A stretch of 64,000 nt of DNA from Cryptomeria japonica (Eukaryota > Streptophyta > Pinopsida > Cupressales > Cupressaceae), in assembly GCF_030272615.1 (NCBI RefSeq), contig NC_081414.1:822425896-822489895 (forward strand), read 5' to 3'. The notes below the pieces were generated by a model that was not told where the DNA came from, ran no database searches, and was given only the letters and a program-made list of their open reading frames with translations. Below, piece by piece: positions 1 to 10,985 of this stretch. How positions within the stretch are numbered: the first letter of the stretch is position 1; each line of letters begins with the position of its first letter. The translations under genes were made by a program, and so were the position numbers.

Positions 1-256
1 CTCACTTTTCATGCATCCCTAGCTTAATTCTTCTATCTACATTCTTTACGAAAGAGGGTAGCCTTGCTATCTTAATCCTTGAAACTCATTTAGAATCCAA
101 TCTTGCATTGTGTGGGATTGGATCTTGTGGGTTTCAACCCCTCTTTTGAATGTAAAGTCTCCCCTAAGTGAAAACCGTCAATCCTAGTAACCTCCCTTCT
201 CTCTCCTTGGAGTTGGAAGAGGGGAGAGCAACTAGGGTTCAATTTTCTGCTTTACA
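1..256 (+). repeat. Element A 5' LTR, 3' end only
   Basis: Matches 6665-6921 with only about ten differences by eye, and both copies end in TTTACA. The high similarity suggests a fairly recent insertion compared with other elements here. The rest of this LTR lies left of the window. Confidence 0.92.
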
Positions 257-259
257 TTT

Positions 260-277
260 TGGTGAACCCGACATGAA
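260..277 (+). other. Element A primer-binding site
   Basis: TGGTGAACCCGACATGAA begins three bases after the LTR end. It starts with the TGG that pairs with a tRNA CCA tail. It is not the initiator-Met type site (TGGTATCAGAGC) used by the copia elements in this window. Element B has TGGTGAACCCAACATG in the same place. The primer tRNA is not identified. Confidence 0.8.
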
Positions 278-610
278 CATCCTTTTTGATTATTCATGGT
301 TAGATTTGAAAATTGGATTCCTTGATTACATTTCCATGTTTGATCTTTTGCAAAATTTTAGAGGTTAATTGCATAAAAACCCTAAATTTTCTTTTTAGTA
401 ATTAAGCTTGTGAAATGTTTAATTGTTAATGCTTGTTTCAGATTTTCCCTTCTACTGCAAATTATCAATTCATATTTGTGCTTTAATTCTAAAAATTAAG
501 TGGTTAAGTGTCAAAACCCTAATTTTTGAAACCCTCTTGATTCAACCTTCGTCCGACAATTTCACCGATCAAAACATCTCCAAATCAGCTGTAACTTTGG
601 ATTCCGTAAT

Positions 611-714
611 AAAATCATAATATCTTTCATCCCTGAAAATTTGGAAAAAAGTTGCGAGGACCGTGTGCACTCCGAGCGCCATCGTCCCTGACATTTTTTT
701 CGAAATTTCGGGAG
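611..714 (+). repeat. Leader direct repeat, copy 1
   Basis: About 104 bp that recur at 1233-1336. Both copies carry a conserved core, GGACCGTGTGCAC followed by CCGAGCGCCA and GTCC, ending in AAATTTCGGGAG. They lie in the untranslated leader between primer site and gag. Confidence 0.85.
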
Positions 715-1232
715 CTAGATCTTACTGTATTTTTCTGCTAAAATCCAGAATTTTGGCTGATTTTATCAATTATAACACTTTCAAAATTAAAGTCAAAGTT
801 GGTCTAGTGATTGCTTGGATTGAGGCTCCTAATCATTCAAAAATTGTTGAAATTGAAATTTTGTGTCAAAATTGTGTTCTTACTGTCCTAAATCTGAAAA
901 GTGTGTTTGCATTCATTCAAAATTTCAGTGCTTTATTCAAATTCTTACAATTTGTGACTTTTGAAATTAAGTGTTCAATTACAACAACTTTGATTTCCGC
1001 TTTCAAAATTGAATTTTGCGTGAAATTGAGTCAACTTTTAAATTTCAAAACTTGCATTGCTTTTGGTATTCCCTCTAAAATCATAAAATTCAAAATTTCA
1101 GTTTCCCTCTCGTTTTCAAAATTCAAATTTTGCATTTTTTGACAATCTTGGTAGGGTTCAATTTTGAGATTGCAACTTTAATTTGGCCTATCTACAGATC
1201 GTAAAATCACTCAATTTTTTCAGATTAGCTTT

Positions 1233-1336
1233 AAAATCATCATAACTTTCATCTCTGAAAATTTTGAAAAAAGTTGTGAGGACCGTGTGCACTCCGAGCG
1301 CCACGGTCCCTGACATTTTTTCCAAAATTTCGGGAG
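1233..1336 (+). repeat. Leader direct repeat, copy 2, with hairpin
   Basis: Second copy of the leader repeat. Here GGACCGTG (1280-1287) and CACGGTCC (1302-1309) are perfect 8-bp inverted repeats around a 14-base loop, and a GTGCAC palindrome lies at the loop edge. A shorter version of the module occurs in the 3' LTR near 6525. Confidence 0.85.
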
Positions 1337-3176
1337 ATTGTTATGATTGCATTTAACAGCCTAAATCTAGGAGATTGGCTGATTTTACTGAAATTTGCTA
1401 CCTCTAAATTCAAAATCTTCTCTCCCTCTCTAGTGCATGAGTTTTACAACAATAAGCCCTACTTACACAGTTCCCGTTAGACGAAGCCTTAGAATTAAGT
1501 CTTTCCGAGGTTTAATTACCGAGGAGATGGAACCTAATTTGAATAGCCTTTTTAACGAGGACACGGGTAATTCCTCTAATCCTCCTAATGATGAAGAAGC
1601 TCTCCATGAGGTTTCTGTAGAACAACTTTCAAAATTGGATAACCAATTTGGTGATTTTCAGCAATGGATGTCTCAAGAGTATCCCGATAGTCAAGCTCTT
1701 TCATTAATTGAGGGTCTAAAACGTATGGTTCAAAGTGATAAGAATGGAATTGATATTTTGCGTGGTATTGCACACATTGTGGATTCGAATGTGATGCCTA
1801 TGAAGAGTTGTGCCGAAAATTCAGGTTATACACAACCTCCCACTCAAGTCAATCATTTTGTTCTGTTGACAACTCCTATTGCTAGCATACCTACCTTTAC
1901 ATAAAACATAATGACTACTTCTATACAAGACATTCCGCCTATGATCACCAGTCATGGGGGCAATCCTTCCTCTTTAATTAACCCTCTTCCTTCATTCAAT
2001 CCAACTCCTTCATTCATTCCTTCAATGAGTGTTCCTATTACATCTCCACAAATGAACATGACACAAGGGGGCAATTCATTTAACCATTCCATTCCTCCTT
2101 GTAGTGTTCCTCCTTTCCAATCATCTCCTATGACTAACTATCATAGTGTCCCGCCACCTTACTCTCAATCAATACCTTCTTTCAATAACATCATACCTCC
2201 ATCACAATCTAACACGTCTAATATGAATTCTTCGACTGAAGCGACCATTAACAATCTTGCACAAACTGTCTCTTCTTTACAGCAACAAATTGCTTCTATG
2301 AATCAATCTAAGTTTAGTGTGCCCACATTTGATGTTGCGAGCCCACTTTCTCTTGACATTGTTCGAGCTATTCCCCCTAAACATGTTGAAATCCCGCATT
2401 TGGAGCTTTATAATGGTAAAAGTGATCCTCTAACACATGTTAAGACTTTTCAAACAATATGTACCAATTTTGCTTATGACCAAAGGTTGCTTGCAAAACT
2501 ATTTACTAGAACATTAAGAGACTAAGCCCTACAATGGTATTGCTCGTTGCCTTCTTCTTCTATTACTTCTTTCGAACAACTTGCAAATGCTTTTATTCAA
2601 CAATTTCAAAACAATATAAGTCCTAAAGTTACTTTGATTGATTTAATGCATTGTAAACAAGGTGTTAAAGAAAAAATGACTGATTTCATCGGTAGATATA
2701 AGCATTTGTATGCTCAAATTTCTTTTCCAGTACCTAACAATGATATTCAAAGAATCTTTATTTCTAATTTACAAAAAGATATTCGAGACAAACTTCTATT
2801 TTCTGAGTTTACTTCTTTCCAACAGTTGTGTGCAACTCTTCACAATTATCAATTGACTGTGAGTCAAATGGAACAAGCAAATCCTATGGCTCCGAGTGAT
2901 AAGGGTGATAGTAGTCAACAACCATTTGGGAAGTTTAAACCGAATAGAGATTCCATCAAATTCAATGAAAACATCATCAACAACAATGTGAATGCAGCAT
3001 CAGGTGTGCCTCCTATTTCTAAGTTTTTCAAGAAAGAAAGAAAGTTTACTCCTTTGAATGAATAATTGCATAGTATTATGAATAAGTTATTGGAACAAAA
3101 TGTGCTTACTCTCCCTCCTATAAGGCAAATAGATCCTGCAAAGACTAATTCACCCTATTTTGATAACAAATCTTTT

Positions 3177-3218
3177 TGTCAATTTCATCGTCAACCTGGG
3201 CATGATACCGAAAAATGT
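3177..3218 (+). other. CX2HX4HX4C zinc-knuckle-like motif in element A gag
   Basis: Residues CQFHRQPGHDTEKC. This is the C-F-H-x-GH-x-C form seen in many plant Ty3-type gag proteins, with His in place of the second Cys of a classical CCHC knuckle. Element B has CQYHHQLGHDIEKC, so the variant is inherited. Confidence 0.85.
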
Positions 3219-3464
3219 TTTGCTTTAAAGGGTAAAATTCAAGATTTGATTGATAATAATACTATCTCTGTTTCAGGAGTGAATGATAAAGGCAACACAT
3301 CTGTAGCTCCTCCTAACCAAAATCTTCAGATTTTTACTACCTCTAATGCGATTGAGGCTAATGATTCTTCTTTCTCATCTGATGGTCTTGTGTCTATGAC
3401 TCCGAATGTGATTAACTTTGTAGAGTAGCAAGAAAACCCTAAAGAACCTTCCATCACATTTGAT

Positions 3465-3860
3465 TCTAGTGAAACTATTAGGGCACCTGATGGTCCTTTA
3501 TACATAGTTGCAAAAGTCAAGAATACACCTTGCCATGGAGTGCTTATTGATCCTTCGTGCATGGTTAATGTTATTACTGAAGAATTTCTTTTTACTTTGC
3601 AATTGAATCAAGTGATCTATGACAAAACAGATGTGGTTGTGAAATTATTTGATGCATTTTCTTCTCCTGCAATTGGTTCTATTACATTACCTATTGAAGT
3701 TCATAACAAATCCTTTGATGTGAACTTTGCTATTATTCCTTCATTTGAACAATTTCGTGTGAAGCTTGGCTATCCTTGGCTATCTTCCATGAAAGCTATT
3801 GCTTCTCCTATTCATAAGTGTTTGAAATTTTCCCATAATGGTGAAGTTGTTACTATCAAT
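3465..3860 (+). other. Aspartic-protease-like domain of element A
   Basis: Fold cues are LIDPSCMVN at the expected catalytic loop (Asp codon 3549-3551), ITLPIEV, and the KLGYPWLSSMKAI block that corresponds to LGRPWL in plant Ty3 proteases. The usual D-[ST]-G triad is replaced by D-P-S. Element B has D-P-A at the same place, so the domain may be inactive or divergent in the whole family. Confidence 0.75.
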
Positions 3861-4835
3861 CATAGTCTCTTTAAACCAGCTGAAAGAACTTCTAGTGTTC
3901 CTATTGATTATTTTTGGCCTAAACAATTCCAATCTCTTCCACCGCGAAGTGATCATCTTTTCAAATCTTATCAAAAGTGGAAAACGGATATGATCCTATC
4001 TCTAAGTGAACCTAGAACACCCAAACTTGATATTCCTATCGTTCTTGAGAAGGAAGTTCTTCCTTTGAAAGATAAAACTAATGTCTTTCCTCAAGAAGAT
4101 TGCCAACCCATTCCTATGGATGTGACTATGTCTATGCCGAATAAACTTTCTAAAAGTAGACCTATACCTCCTCGTCATGATGGACTTGGTCTTCTTCCTA
4201 AACCAAATATTCCTCCTTTATATGGAGCAGTTCCTCCTCCTTCCTTTTATAGAGAGAAGAGACCTTCCTCTTCTCCTATTATCCAGCCTAAGAGACCACA
4301 ACCTAAACACCCAAGTGATAAGGATGAGAACATTCTTCCTCCTCAATCTTCTCCACTTCCTACTAAGACTAGACAAAATCGTTCTGCACGTGAACGCTGA
4401 CGAAAGCATCATCTTAGAGCTCAAGTAGCTGCTTCTCAAACTTTACGATCTCCAAAAACACCTTCAACAAGCATTATTCCATTTTCTCCTCAATCAGAAA
4501 TTGAGCCAAAATCTCCTAAACATAAGATGCATGATGGTCTTGATCCTGTGCGAGGTAAAGATCCTATTTTTATAAATCTTGATGATGATATAGATGAAAA
4601 TGTTATTCATAATGAAAATGTTACTTCTCTTCATTCTGATAGTGAATATGAACTTGTTGATATTGATAACCATTTATCTAACGAATTTTCTAAAGCACTT
4701 ATCCTAGCTCCTAGACAAGAACAACGTGGCTTGGAACATGAACATAGCCCTTGTTTGGATCTTGTGATAGCTCCATCTACTGTGTTGGATGTTCCTCCTC
4801 TAGCATGTTCCCTGCCTTCCCGAAACATTGATTAG

Positions 4836-5593
4836 CAAGATCGGGGGGTAGATGACGTGCTAGACTAGTTTCATTAGCATAGTAGATTCTTTCCTCCTCT
4901 CTTTTGTTACTTCTTCTATGTGTTATTCTCATTCTTCTATTTGTTGTCCTTAGTGTTGTCTACTTGAGGATGATGCAAAGCATTGAGATCTCTTTTGGTC
5001 TCTCTCATGTTGACAAAAGACACGTGTTCCCTTTTGCTAGGTGACCTTCCTTGATTGGGGAATGAAGAACAATTATGCATACATACATATGATATACATG
5101 ACTTATCATACAGCATACTGACCCTGAGGAAAGCGAAGTCACCTCGTGCTTTGTGTTTTGTGTCTATTATCCCTGGGTTTATCTCACACTTGGGGGCTAA
5201 ATCTTTGTGATAACGTGCTCCTTTCCCTTCTCATTTCTTATGTGTATCACTACCTTAAAGCAATCACCCCCGTTGAGGTGTGTGCGATCGCTTTAACATA
5301 GGGGGGCATACGCCCCGTCTATCCCTTCAGGATACTTGAAAATTTCTTGGTGAACTTAGCTTTGCCTTGAAAATTTTTGGTATTTTTCTTACATGACTCA
5401 TAGTGAGGGAACCTTACTACAGACAGTCATGGTTCTCCCTCGTGATCTTCCCTTTTACTTTGTCAATCGAAGTCATAAGATCCTTAGTCCATTAGGGGCT
5501 TGGTGTGTCTTGCCTCCTTGACATGGTGAAAGTCTTTCAATATTGTTTCCTTGTACTTTACTAGAAGTATGAGCGTACGCTTATACTCCCGCT
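4836..5593 (+). other. Element A 3' non-coding internal region
   Basis: No open frame of note. It contains an extra polypurine-like sequence, TGGGGGCTAAAT at 5191-5202, identical over 12 bases to the true tract at 5598-5609. The corresponding region of element B (10986-11709, minus) is recognisably related. Confidence 0.7.
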
Positions 5594-5608
5594 AAAGTGG
5601 GGGCTAAA
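5594..5608 (+). other. Element A polypurine tract
   Basis: AAAGTGGGGGCTAAA lies directly before the LTR start TGTAGCATC. The minus-strand element B has the matching CTAAAGTAGGAACTAAA before TGTAGCATCC. It is the primer site for plus-strand DNA synthesis. Confidence 0.88.
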
Positions 5609-5785
5609 TGTAGCATCGTAAAATTGCGACACTTGCAATTTTGAATACATTTCGGTCTTCACGATGGTAGTGCAACACAGAACCTGAATGGAGACCCCGA
5701 AACTTGCTCATGACACCAAAAACTACATTTTTCCAGCACCCTACCTGATCCCTCCTTGCACCCTGCTGTCCCGGGAGGTGGGACC

Positions 5786-5909
5786 AGAGCGCCCAGCGCC
5801 CTGGTCCTTCAAGACTAGGGCGCCCAACACTCTAGTCCTTCAAGACTAGGGCGCCCAGTGCCCTGGTCCCCTAGGACCATGGCGCCTAGTGCCTTGGTCC
5901 CTGGCCCTA
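5786..5909 (+). repeat. Four 31-bp GC-rich tandem repeats in the LTR
   Basis: Four head-to-tail units of 31 bp, each containing GCGCC(C/T)A followed by a (C/T)TGGTCC or TAGTCC end. With the preceding GGACC, GGACCAG and CTGGTCC can pair. Their GC content is far above that of the surroundings. Confidence 0.9.
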
Positions 5910-6024
5910 TTTTGGGCCCAGTCTCTTATGGGGGCTTCGGGTCTTTTAGTTTGCAAATTGGAAAATATTGTTTCCTGGTCGGCCTAAGGTCAGGAAAATC
6001 AGTCTATCAACCCTAATTGGCAAG

Positions 6025-6032
6025 TATATAAA
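6025..6032 (+). promoter_or_regulatory. LTR TATA box, element A
   Basis: TATATAAA in the context GGCAAGTATATAAAC. The 5' LTR of element B has the same context on the minus strand (GGCAAGTATATAAAG, around 16577-16591), which supports a conserved LTR promoter. Confidence 0.65.
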
Positions 6033-6921
6033 CTACATTTTCTCTCCCATTTTGATAAGATGGAAAAAGAAAGGACATATGTGTACAAGACGCGGAAGCG
6101 ATATTCAAACATTCAAACATTCAAGCATTCAAGCATTCCTTCAAGCAATTGAGCATTCTAAGTCTCCATTCAAGGCTAAGTGTTGCATTCAAGACATGGA
6201 TTCAACCATTGAAGAGGAGATCACATACTACATACAACATACAACATACAACAACATCTACACCTTCGCATGTAAGAATACAAACATTCTTACAACAAGG
6301 TACTAGTACTTGTTTTACATTACAAACATTTACATTTACAACATTTCTCATTTCTTGGTTAATTCCAAAACCGGGGTTTGACCTAAGGGCAAACCCCTAA
6401 TCCCTAACCCCCCAATCATCTTTGCTTTTCTGTGTGTAGGTTGCAGGTACGCGGCTATAATTGAAGATCTAGAATCCTTGTGCATAGATGAACAAATCCC
6501 CCTTCGTTTCACGGATTTTTTGGAGGACCGTGTGCACACCGGGCGCCATCGTCCTGTCAACTTTTGCTCAAATTTGCAGGACAGCACCGTCTCGACATTT
6601 TACTACTAATTCCAGGTCCGTAGCTTCATCCTATATCCCTATCTCTGTTTATAAGCGAATCTTTCTCACTTTTCATGCATCCCTAGCTTAATTCTTCTAT
6701 CTACATTCTTTACGAAAGAGGGTAGCCTTCTTGTCTTAACCCTTGAAACTCATTTAGAATCCAATCTTGCATTGTGTGGGATTGGATCTTGTGGGTTTCA
6801 ACCCCTCTTTTGAATGTAAAGTCTCCCCTAAGTGAAAACTATCAATCCTAGTAACCTCCCTTCTCTCTCCTTGGAGTTGGAAGAGTGGAGAGCAACTAGG
6901 GTTCGATATTTCTGCTTTACA

Positions 6922-7719
6922 CACTCATTGAATTAGAGTGATCTCCAAGAACCAAAGGATTTCCATCCTACAATTCTAGCAATCAATGGGTTTTTGTTCA
7001 CTGATCATAGTCTCCTATTAGTTTTTATCCATAGAAGTTCACTTGACACAAATATCCAACAAATACAATAACATAACATAGTTATCCACCCTTGAAATAC
7101 TTTCCTACATAAATATATGCTCTGACACAAAAGACCAAACTAGTTAGCCAAGAGACCCAAAATGACATCAACGCCCAAATTTGAGTTCTCCATGTCACAT
7201 TGCATATCCACCTTATAGGCTTTTTTCTTTGTGGTTTGAAAAAGTTTCTTCCCTTTTTACCTAGCATGCATCAAGCCACAACCTCAACCCTTGACGTTGG
7301 ATGGCCCATTGACAAGAGTTAAATAGTAACCTTCACTCTTGACACTTGATAGTTTTTCAACATGAGTCAAGCAAGATGCTCAATTATTGACCTCTAATAA
7401 GTCTCTAGTATGTGCTAAGGGACAAGCATGGTTGACCCCATCATCATTTAGAGAAGGATTACCAGAGGTACAACATGAAACATATACCAAAAATTTTAGG
7501 AAAGAAAAGTAAGCTAAAACCATTTTTGAGAATCTCACTATGTAATAAATAAAAGTGTGATGCATCAATCCAAGTTAAGTTATGCAATATGTAACTATTA
7601 ATGCATGTGTTTTACAAGTGTGACTAATTAGTAAAGTTATCATATACAAGAATGCAAGTTAATCCTATTGTGAAAAGTGTGTGAATGAAATCAAAAGATA
7701 TGTGCATTTATAACACATA
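6922..7719 (-). other. Leader remnant of the element carrying the LTR at 7735-9051
   Basis: No coding sequence seen. It lies on the internal side of a minus-oriented LTR and primer site, so it is probably that element's leader, cut on the left by the insertion of element A. The rest would lie left of the window. Confidence 0.45.
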
Positions 7720-7720
7720 T

Positions 7721-7732
7721 CGAGTTCACCCA
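7721..7732 (-). other. Primer-binding site, minus strand
   Basis: On the minus strand TGGGTGAACTCG, two bases from the LTR end. It resembles the TGGTGAACCCGAC site of element A, with an extra G and one substitution. Confidence 0.5.
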
Positions 7733-7734
7733 AA

Positions 7735-9051
7735 TGATGTGTATGAAAACTGATCCTAGACTAACCTATCCCTTAACCTAGTACTCAATTATTTTTTCCT
7801 ATTCATCATTAGAGGTGTAAGTGGGTTGACTTGTTGTCCACAAGAAAGAGCCAAGATACCTTGGGTTCATACTTCTATGTATTCCATGTGATTGGATAAT
7901 TGTATGTGTGTAATGAACTAGGCTAAACATGGATAAATTAAGGAAAATTGATAAAATACTGTGAGAATAAAAAATACAAGTATAGAAGAAAAGTATAGAT
8001 CTACAAAGGAGATACAAACAAGAACCTAGATCTAAAATCTAGAGATAACTTTGTAGGATCTAGGGGTACTTGATGCCCTAGTTTTAAGGTTTCAGAGACT
8101 TCAAAAGATGATCAAAAATTCAATCAAGAAGCTCTACACATCTATCCCCTAAAAGAATGGCTCATTATAGTAGGGCAGGGGTATTAAGCATCCTAATCTG
8201 AAGCTTTTCATGTATTCAAAATTTGGGAATGTGGGTCATTATCAACTTCACTCATTTGTACCTGTCTTGTAGTGAAATTTGAGCTTGCATATACAAAGAA
8301 TGGGGGAAACGGGTTGTGTTATATAGGTGCTTGCCTAAGTCAAATCTTCTCTTATTGTTCCCAGCTCCACAAAAACTATGATGAGCGATAGAGTTCATTT
8401 CCTCACAATGACAGGCTAAATCAATTATTAAATACTATAATGAAAATATTAACTTAGGTATGAAACCCTTTCAAGGAGCCTCACATAAAGATGGTGATGT
8501 AATGCTCACTTGGAAGTCCTACAAGTGTTAATAAAAAAAAAATTAAGTCATACTTTAATGTAGAATGTGTGTACTATGTTTCTTTATAATCTTATTGCTC
8601 TAGAATCAATTTGTCCTACTTTCTCGACAATCCATTAATTTAGACCTTATGAATGGTAGAATATGTTCTTTATATAGGGATCATAAGGTTATTTCCAATT
8701 TAGGCTGAGAAATAATGCTCAAATACAAAGATCAAGACTAAATCATGAATGATGAACATTAACTCTTGCAATATTTAAACTGTTGATCCCTTTTGGAGGC
8801 ACTTAGTCACTAGGAACACTAGTCCACTATAAAAGGGACCTTCAAAAGGGGAAGCAAAGTGTCAAGGCCCTAAACATAGGACCTAGTATTGAATTTTGTG
8901 TTTGATGATGATTAAGTTATAGTATATTAATAGTATAATTATAGGGTAGTATAGATCCCTAATTGTCTTAAAATGATCTAGAGGAAACCACACTAAAGTG
9001 AGTGCCAAATAGAGTGTGAAATTGTTAAGGTACACAATTTATGATACTACA
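7735..9051 (-). repeat. Element C LTR, minus orientation (about 1.3 kb)
   Basis: Bounded by TGATGTG on the left and GATACTACA on the right; the latter resembles the GATGCTACA edge of the element B LTR. It contains a minus-strand TATA-like motif around 8319-8326 and shares short blocks with the LTR relic at 24356-25731, for example the segment around 9010-9035. Boundaries are approximate because the copy is old. Confidence 0.55.
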
Positions 9052-9749
9052 AAAATTAGGTAAATTTTAAATGCAACAATTTTAAACATAAACCATCTAA
9101 ATAAGAAGAAAACCAAATTTTTAGTCTTATAACCACATTTTTGACATAAAATTGCTTATTTATCCTTATATTCAGTAGCCAAAGCATTAGTATAAACAAT
9201 GTAGTAACTTTCTCAAATCTTAACAAAATTTAGAACTATATTTTTGATAAAATCTCAGACAATGAACTTCAAAAACCAAAATACATTTTACATTTAAATA
9301 TTGTTTGTGTAAAAATATAAAATATAATAAATTAGTAATTTAAATCCTATTCTATAACCCATAACATATGAATCTTGATAAAAAAAGGAACTAAAACAGA
9401 AACTAGAGAAACACTAATAATAAAAACAAGGTATCAAATAAAATAAAATAAAATATGATATCCATATCATGATTTTCTATTTTTATTACATAATTAGAAT
9501 GTACAGCTCATTTACATTCACATGGACACAGAAGTGGAGGTAAAATATAAGTTTCAAACATACATACTCTAAGTTTTATAGCTTCAATTTGTGCTACATT
9601 ACACATAAGTGCATAATTAATTGGTGTAACACACGATTTGATCTATTTGGCATATGAATTATTCCTTCCTAATATGAACCAATAAGATGCCAATTTTTTA
9701 TCACCACAACATTCTTCATATCAAGGAATTTTTTAATGGCTATATGTTT
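9052..9749. other. AT-rich sequence without recognised features
   Basis: Very AT-rich, with short homopolymer runs and no ORF worth reporting. It separates the LTR at 7735-9051 from element B and may be old internal sequence of either. Confidence 0.5.
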
Positions 9750-10964
9750 TTTTAAAGGATGAAAATTGGGAATTAGGGCTTCACTAATTAAATCCACTAA
9801 ATAACCCAATTAACCAAATTACATTGAAAGAGGCTTGAACCCAGTAGATATATGCTCAATCCCAATGGGGAAAGGTCTGAGATTATGATTGTATTCAACT
9901 AGTTTGTATTAATTATCCTCTTTCTTGGTTAAATTTGTAATGTAGTTGTGAAATTAGGGTAAAATAATGTATTATTGAATTAAACTAACATAAACAATAA
10001 GCTAGAGACATCCCATTGAGCTACAAACTTGGATCTGGGCAAAAGGAGATGCATAGAACCTATTCTCAAAAGCTTGGCCTGATTTTTCAAGACTAGGTAG
10101 TATAGATTTGCCTTGGTTCTTTGATTTTTCCATAACTGAAAGATGAACTTATTCATCACTGTTGACTTTACTGGAATTCTTGAGTACAACTCTACACCTA
10201 TTTTCTACACATAGAAAAGAAAGGAAAATATGTTGGGAATATGGATTTTACTTAGGTCAAACCCTACTTTTGGAATTAACCATGAAATTGAAATGATAAA
10301 TGTAATGAAAGACTATTAAAAAGTACTTTCCTTTTGAGGAAAATGTTGAATTTGACATGTAATTCTTGAAACCACAATGTTTACCTTGATGAATTTTTTT
10401 TTGTCTTCACAAAAATCTTTTACGATTTCATGTATTGATGTAAGATGTCTTCATATAATATTTATCATGGATGCCATCTTCAATACTTGAACATGAATTC
10501 ACTTTTCCTCTAATGCTTGATGAATGACTGATTGTTTTCTCAGTTCAATTGAATTTCCCTAAAGTGTAATTGAGATCTTGATTCCGATTAGGTTCAAATG
10601 AGATGGGTAGACCTCCTTTTATGCTTGATTGTCTAGAAAGTAAATTGAATTTTCAGAAGAGACGGACATGGGATGCAAATTATCTCTCATTTATGATGAC
10701 CATTGTGAGGCCCCAATATATAGCTTGATTAAGAGGCCCAGGGAATGGCACACCCTAGACTTGATTTATGACCAAGGTGTACCACACCCTAGTCCTACAA
10801 ATTATGACTCTAGAATGGGGCGAGACTAGACAAAAGATGAAAAAGTAGGATTGGAATGAGGTGTGAGCATAATTATCATTGCAATCAGGTATTAGAAGAC
10901 AAAATACTAAGGTGGGGCCTAGGTGAGGACAAAATTGTAAGAAAGTAAAATTTAGGATGCTACA
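9750..10964 (-). repeat. Element B 3' LTR
   Basis: The right edge is sharp: GATGCTACA at 10956-10964, i.e. TGTAGCATCC on the minus strand, next to the polypurine tract. Blocks matching the other LTR include the ACAACTCTA(C/T)ACCT segment (10187 versus about 16168), TGTTGGGAATA and TTTGGAATTAACCATGAAAT. The left edge is placed by aligning TTTAAAGGATGAAAATT with TGTAAAGGGGAAAAATT and is uncertain by tens of bases. Confidence 0.75.
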
Positions 10965-10985
10965 TTTAGTTCCTACTTTAGTGGG
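10965..10985 (-). other. Element B polypurine tract
   Basis: On the minus strand CCACTAAAGTAGGAACTAAA immediately before TGTAGCATCC, parallel to the tract of element A. Confidence 0.75.

Larger units (their letters stand above)
1437..4835 (+). pseudogene. Element A gag-protease polyprotein, broken
   Basis: One reading frame runs from the ATG at 1437 to 4835, interrupted by stops at 1902, 2523, 3063, 3426 and 4398. Most look like single-base changes from CAA, CAG or CGA. The order is: a variable Pro/Ser/Asn-rich N-terminal part (1437-2320); a retrotransposon gag core (about 2395-2880) with the ELYNGKSDPLTHVKTFQT region and the FIQQF and DLMHCKQG blocks; a CHHC zinc-knuckle-like motif (3177-3218); an aspartic-protease-like domain (about 3465-3860); and a proline-rich tail (3880-4400) followed by an acidic segment (4527-4835). 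In the family gag packages RNA and protease cleaves the polyprotein. The equivalent ORF of element B matches domain by domain, including the proline-rich tail, so the short layout is a family trait rather than a private deletion. Confidence 0.88.
1..6921 (+). mobile_element. Element A: Ty3-type LTR retrotransposon without RT/integrase
   Basis: The first 256 bases recur at 6665-6921 and end both times in CTTTACA, which identifies them as the two LTR ends. A primer-binding site follows the left copy and a polypurine tract precedes the right LTR, so the element reads on the plus strand. Its 5' LTR begins outside the window. The internal region (257-5608) holds a leader, a gag and protease-like reading frame with several in-frame stops, and about 770 bp of 3' non-coding sequence. 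No reverse transcriptase, RNase H or integrase motif is visible, so it must have depended on another element for copying. A relative with the same layout lies at 9750-16639 on the other strand. Confidence 0.9.
5609..6921 (+). repeat. Element A 3' LTR (1313 bp)
   Basis: Starts TGTAGCATCG after the polypurine tract and ends CTTTACA. It contains four GC-rich 31-bp repeats (5786-5909), a TATA-like promoter element (6025-6032) and a hairpin module near 6525. The bases following it are CACTC; the matching target duplicate would lie left of the window. Confidence 0.92.

Noticed and set aside
663-1142. 159-codon plus-strand frame in the element A leader
   Set aside because: Lies between primer site and gag in low-complexity TTCAAAATT repeats; no similarity to the element B leader and no known domain.
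10720-10800. Possible RNA gene in a GC-richer patch
   Set aside because: It is inside the element B 3' LTR and shows no fold or promoter signal.
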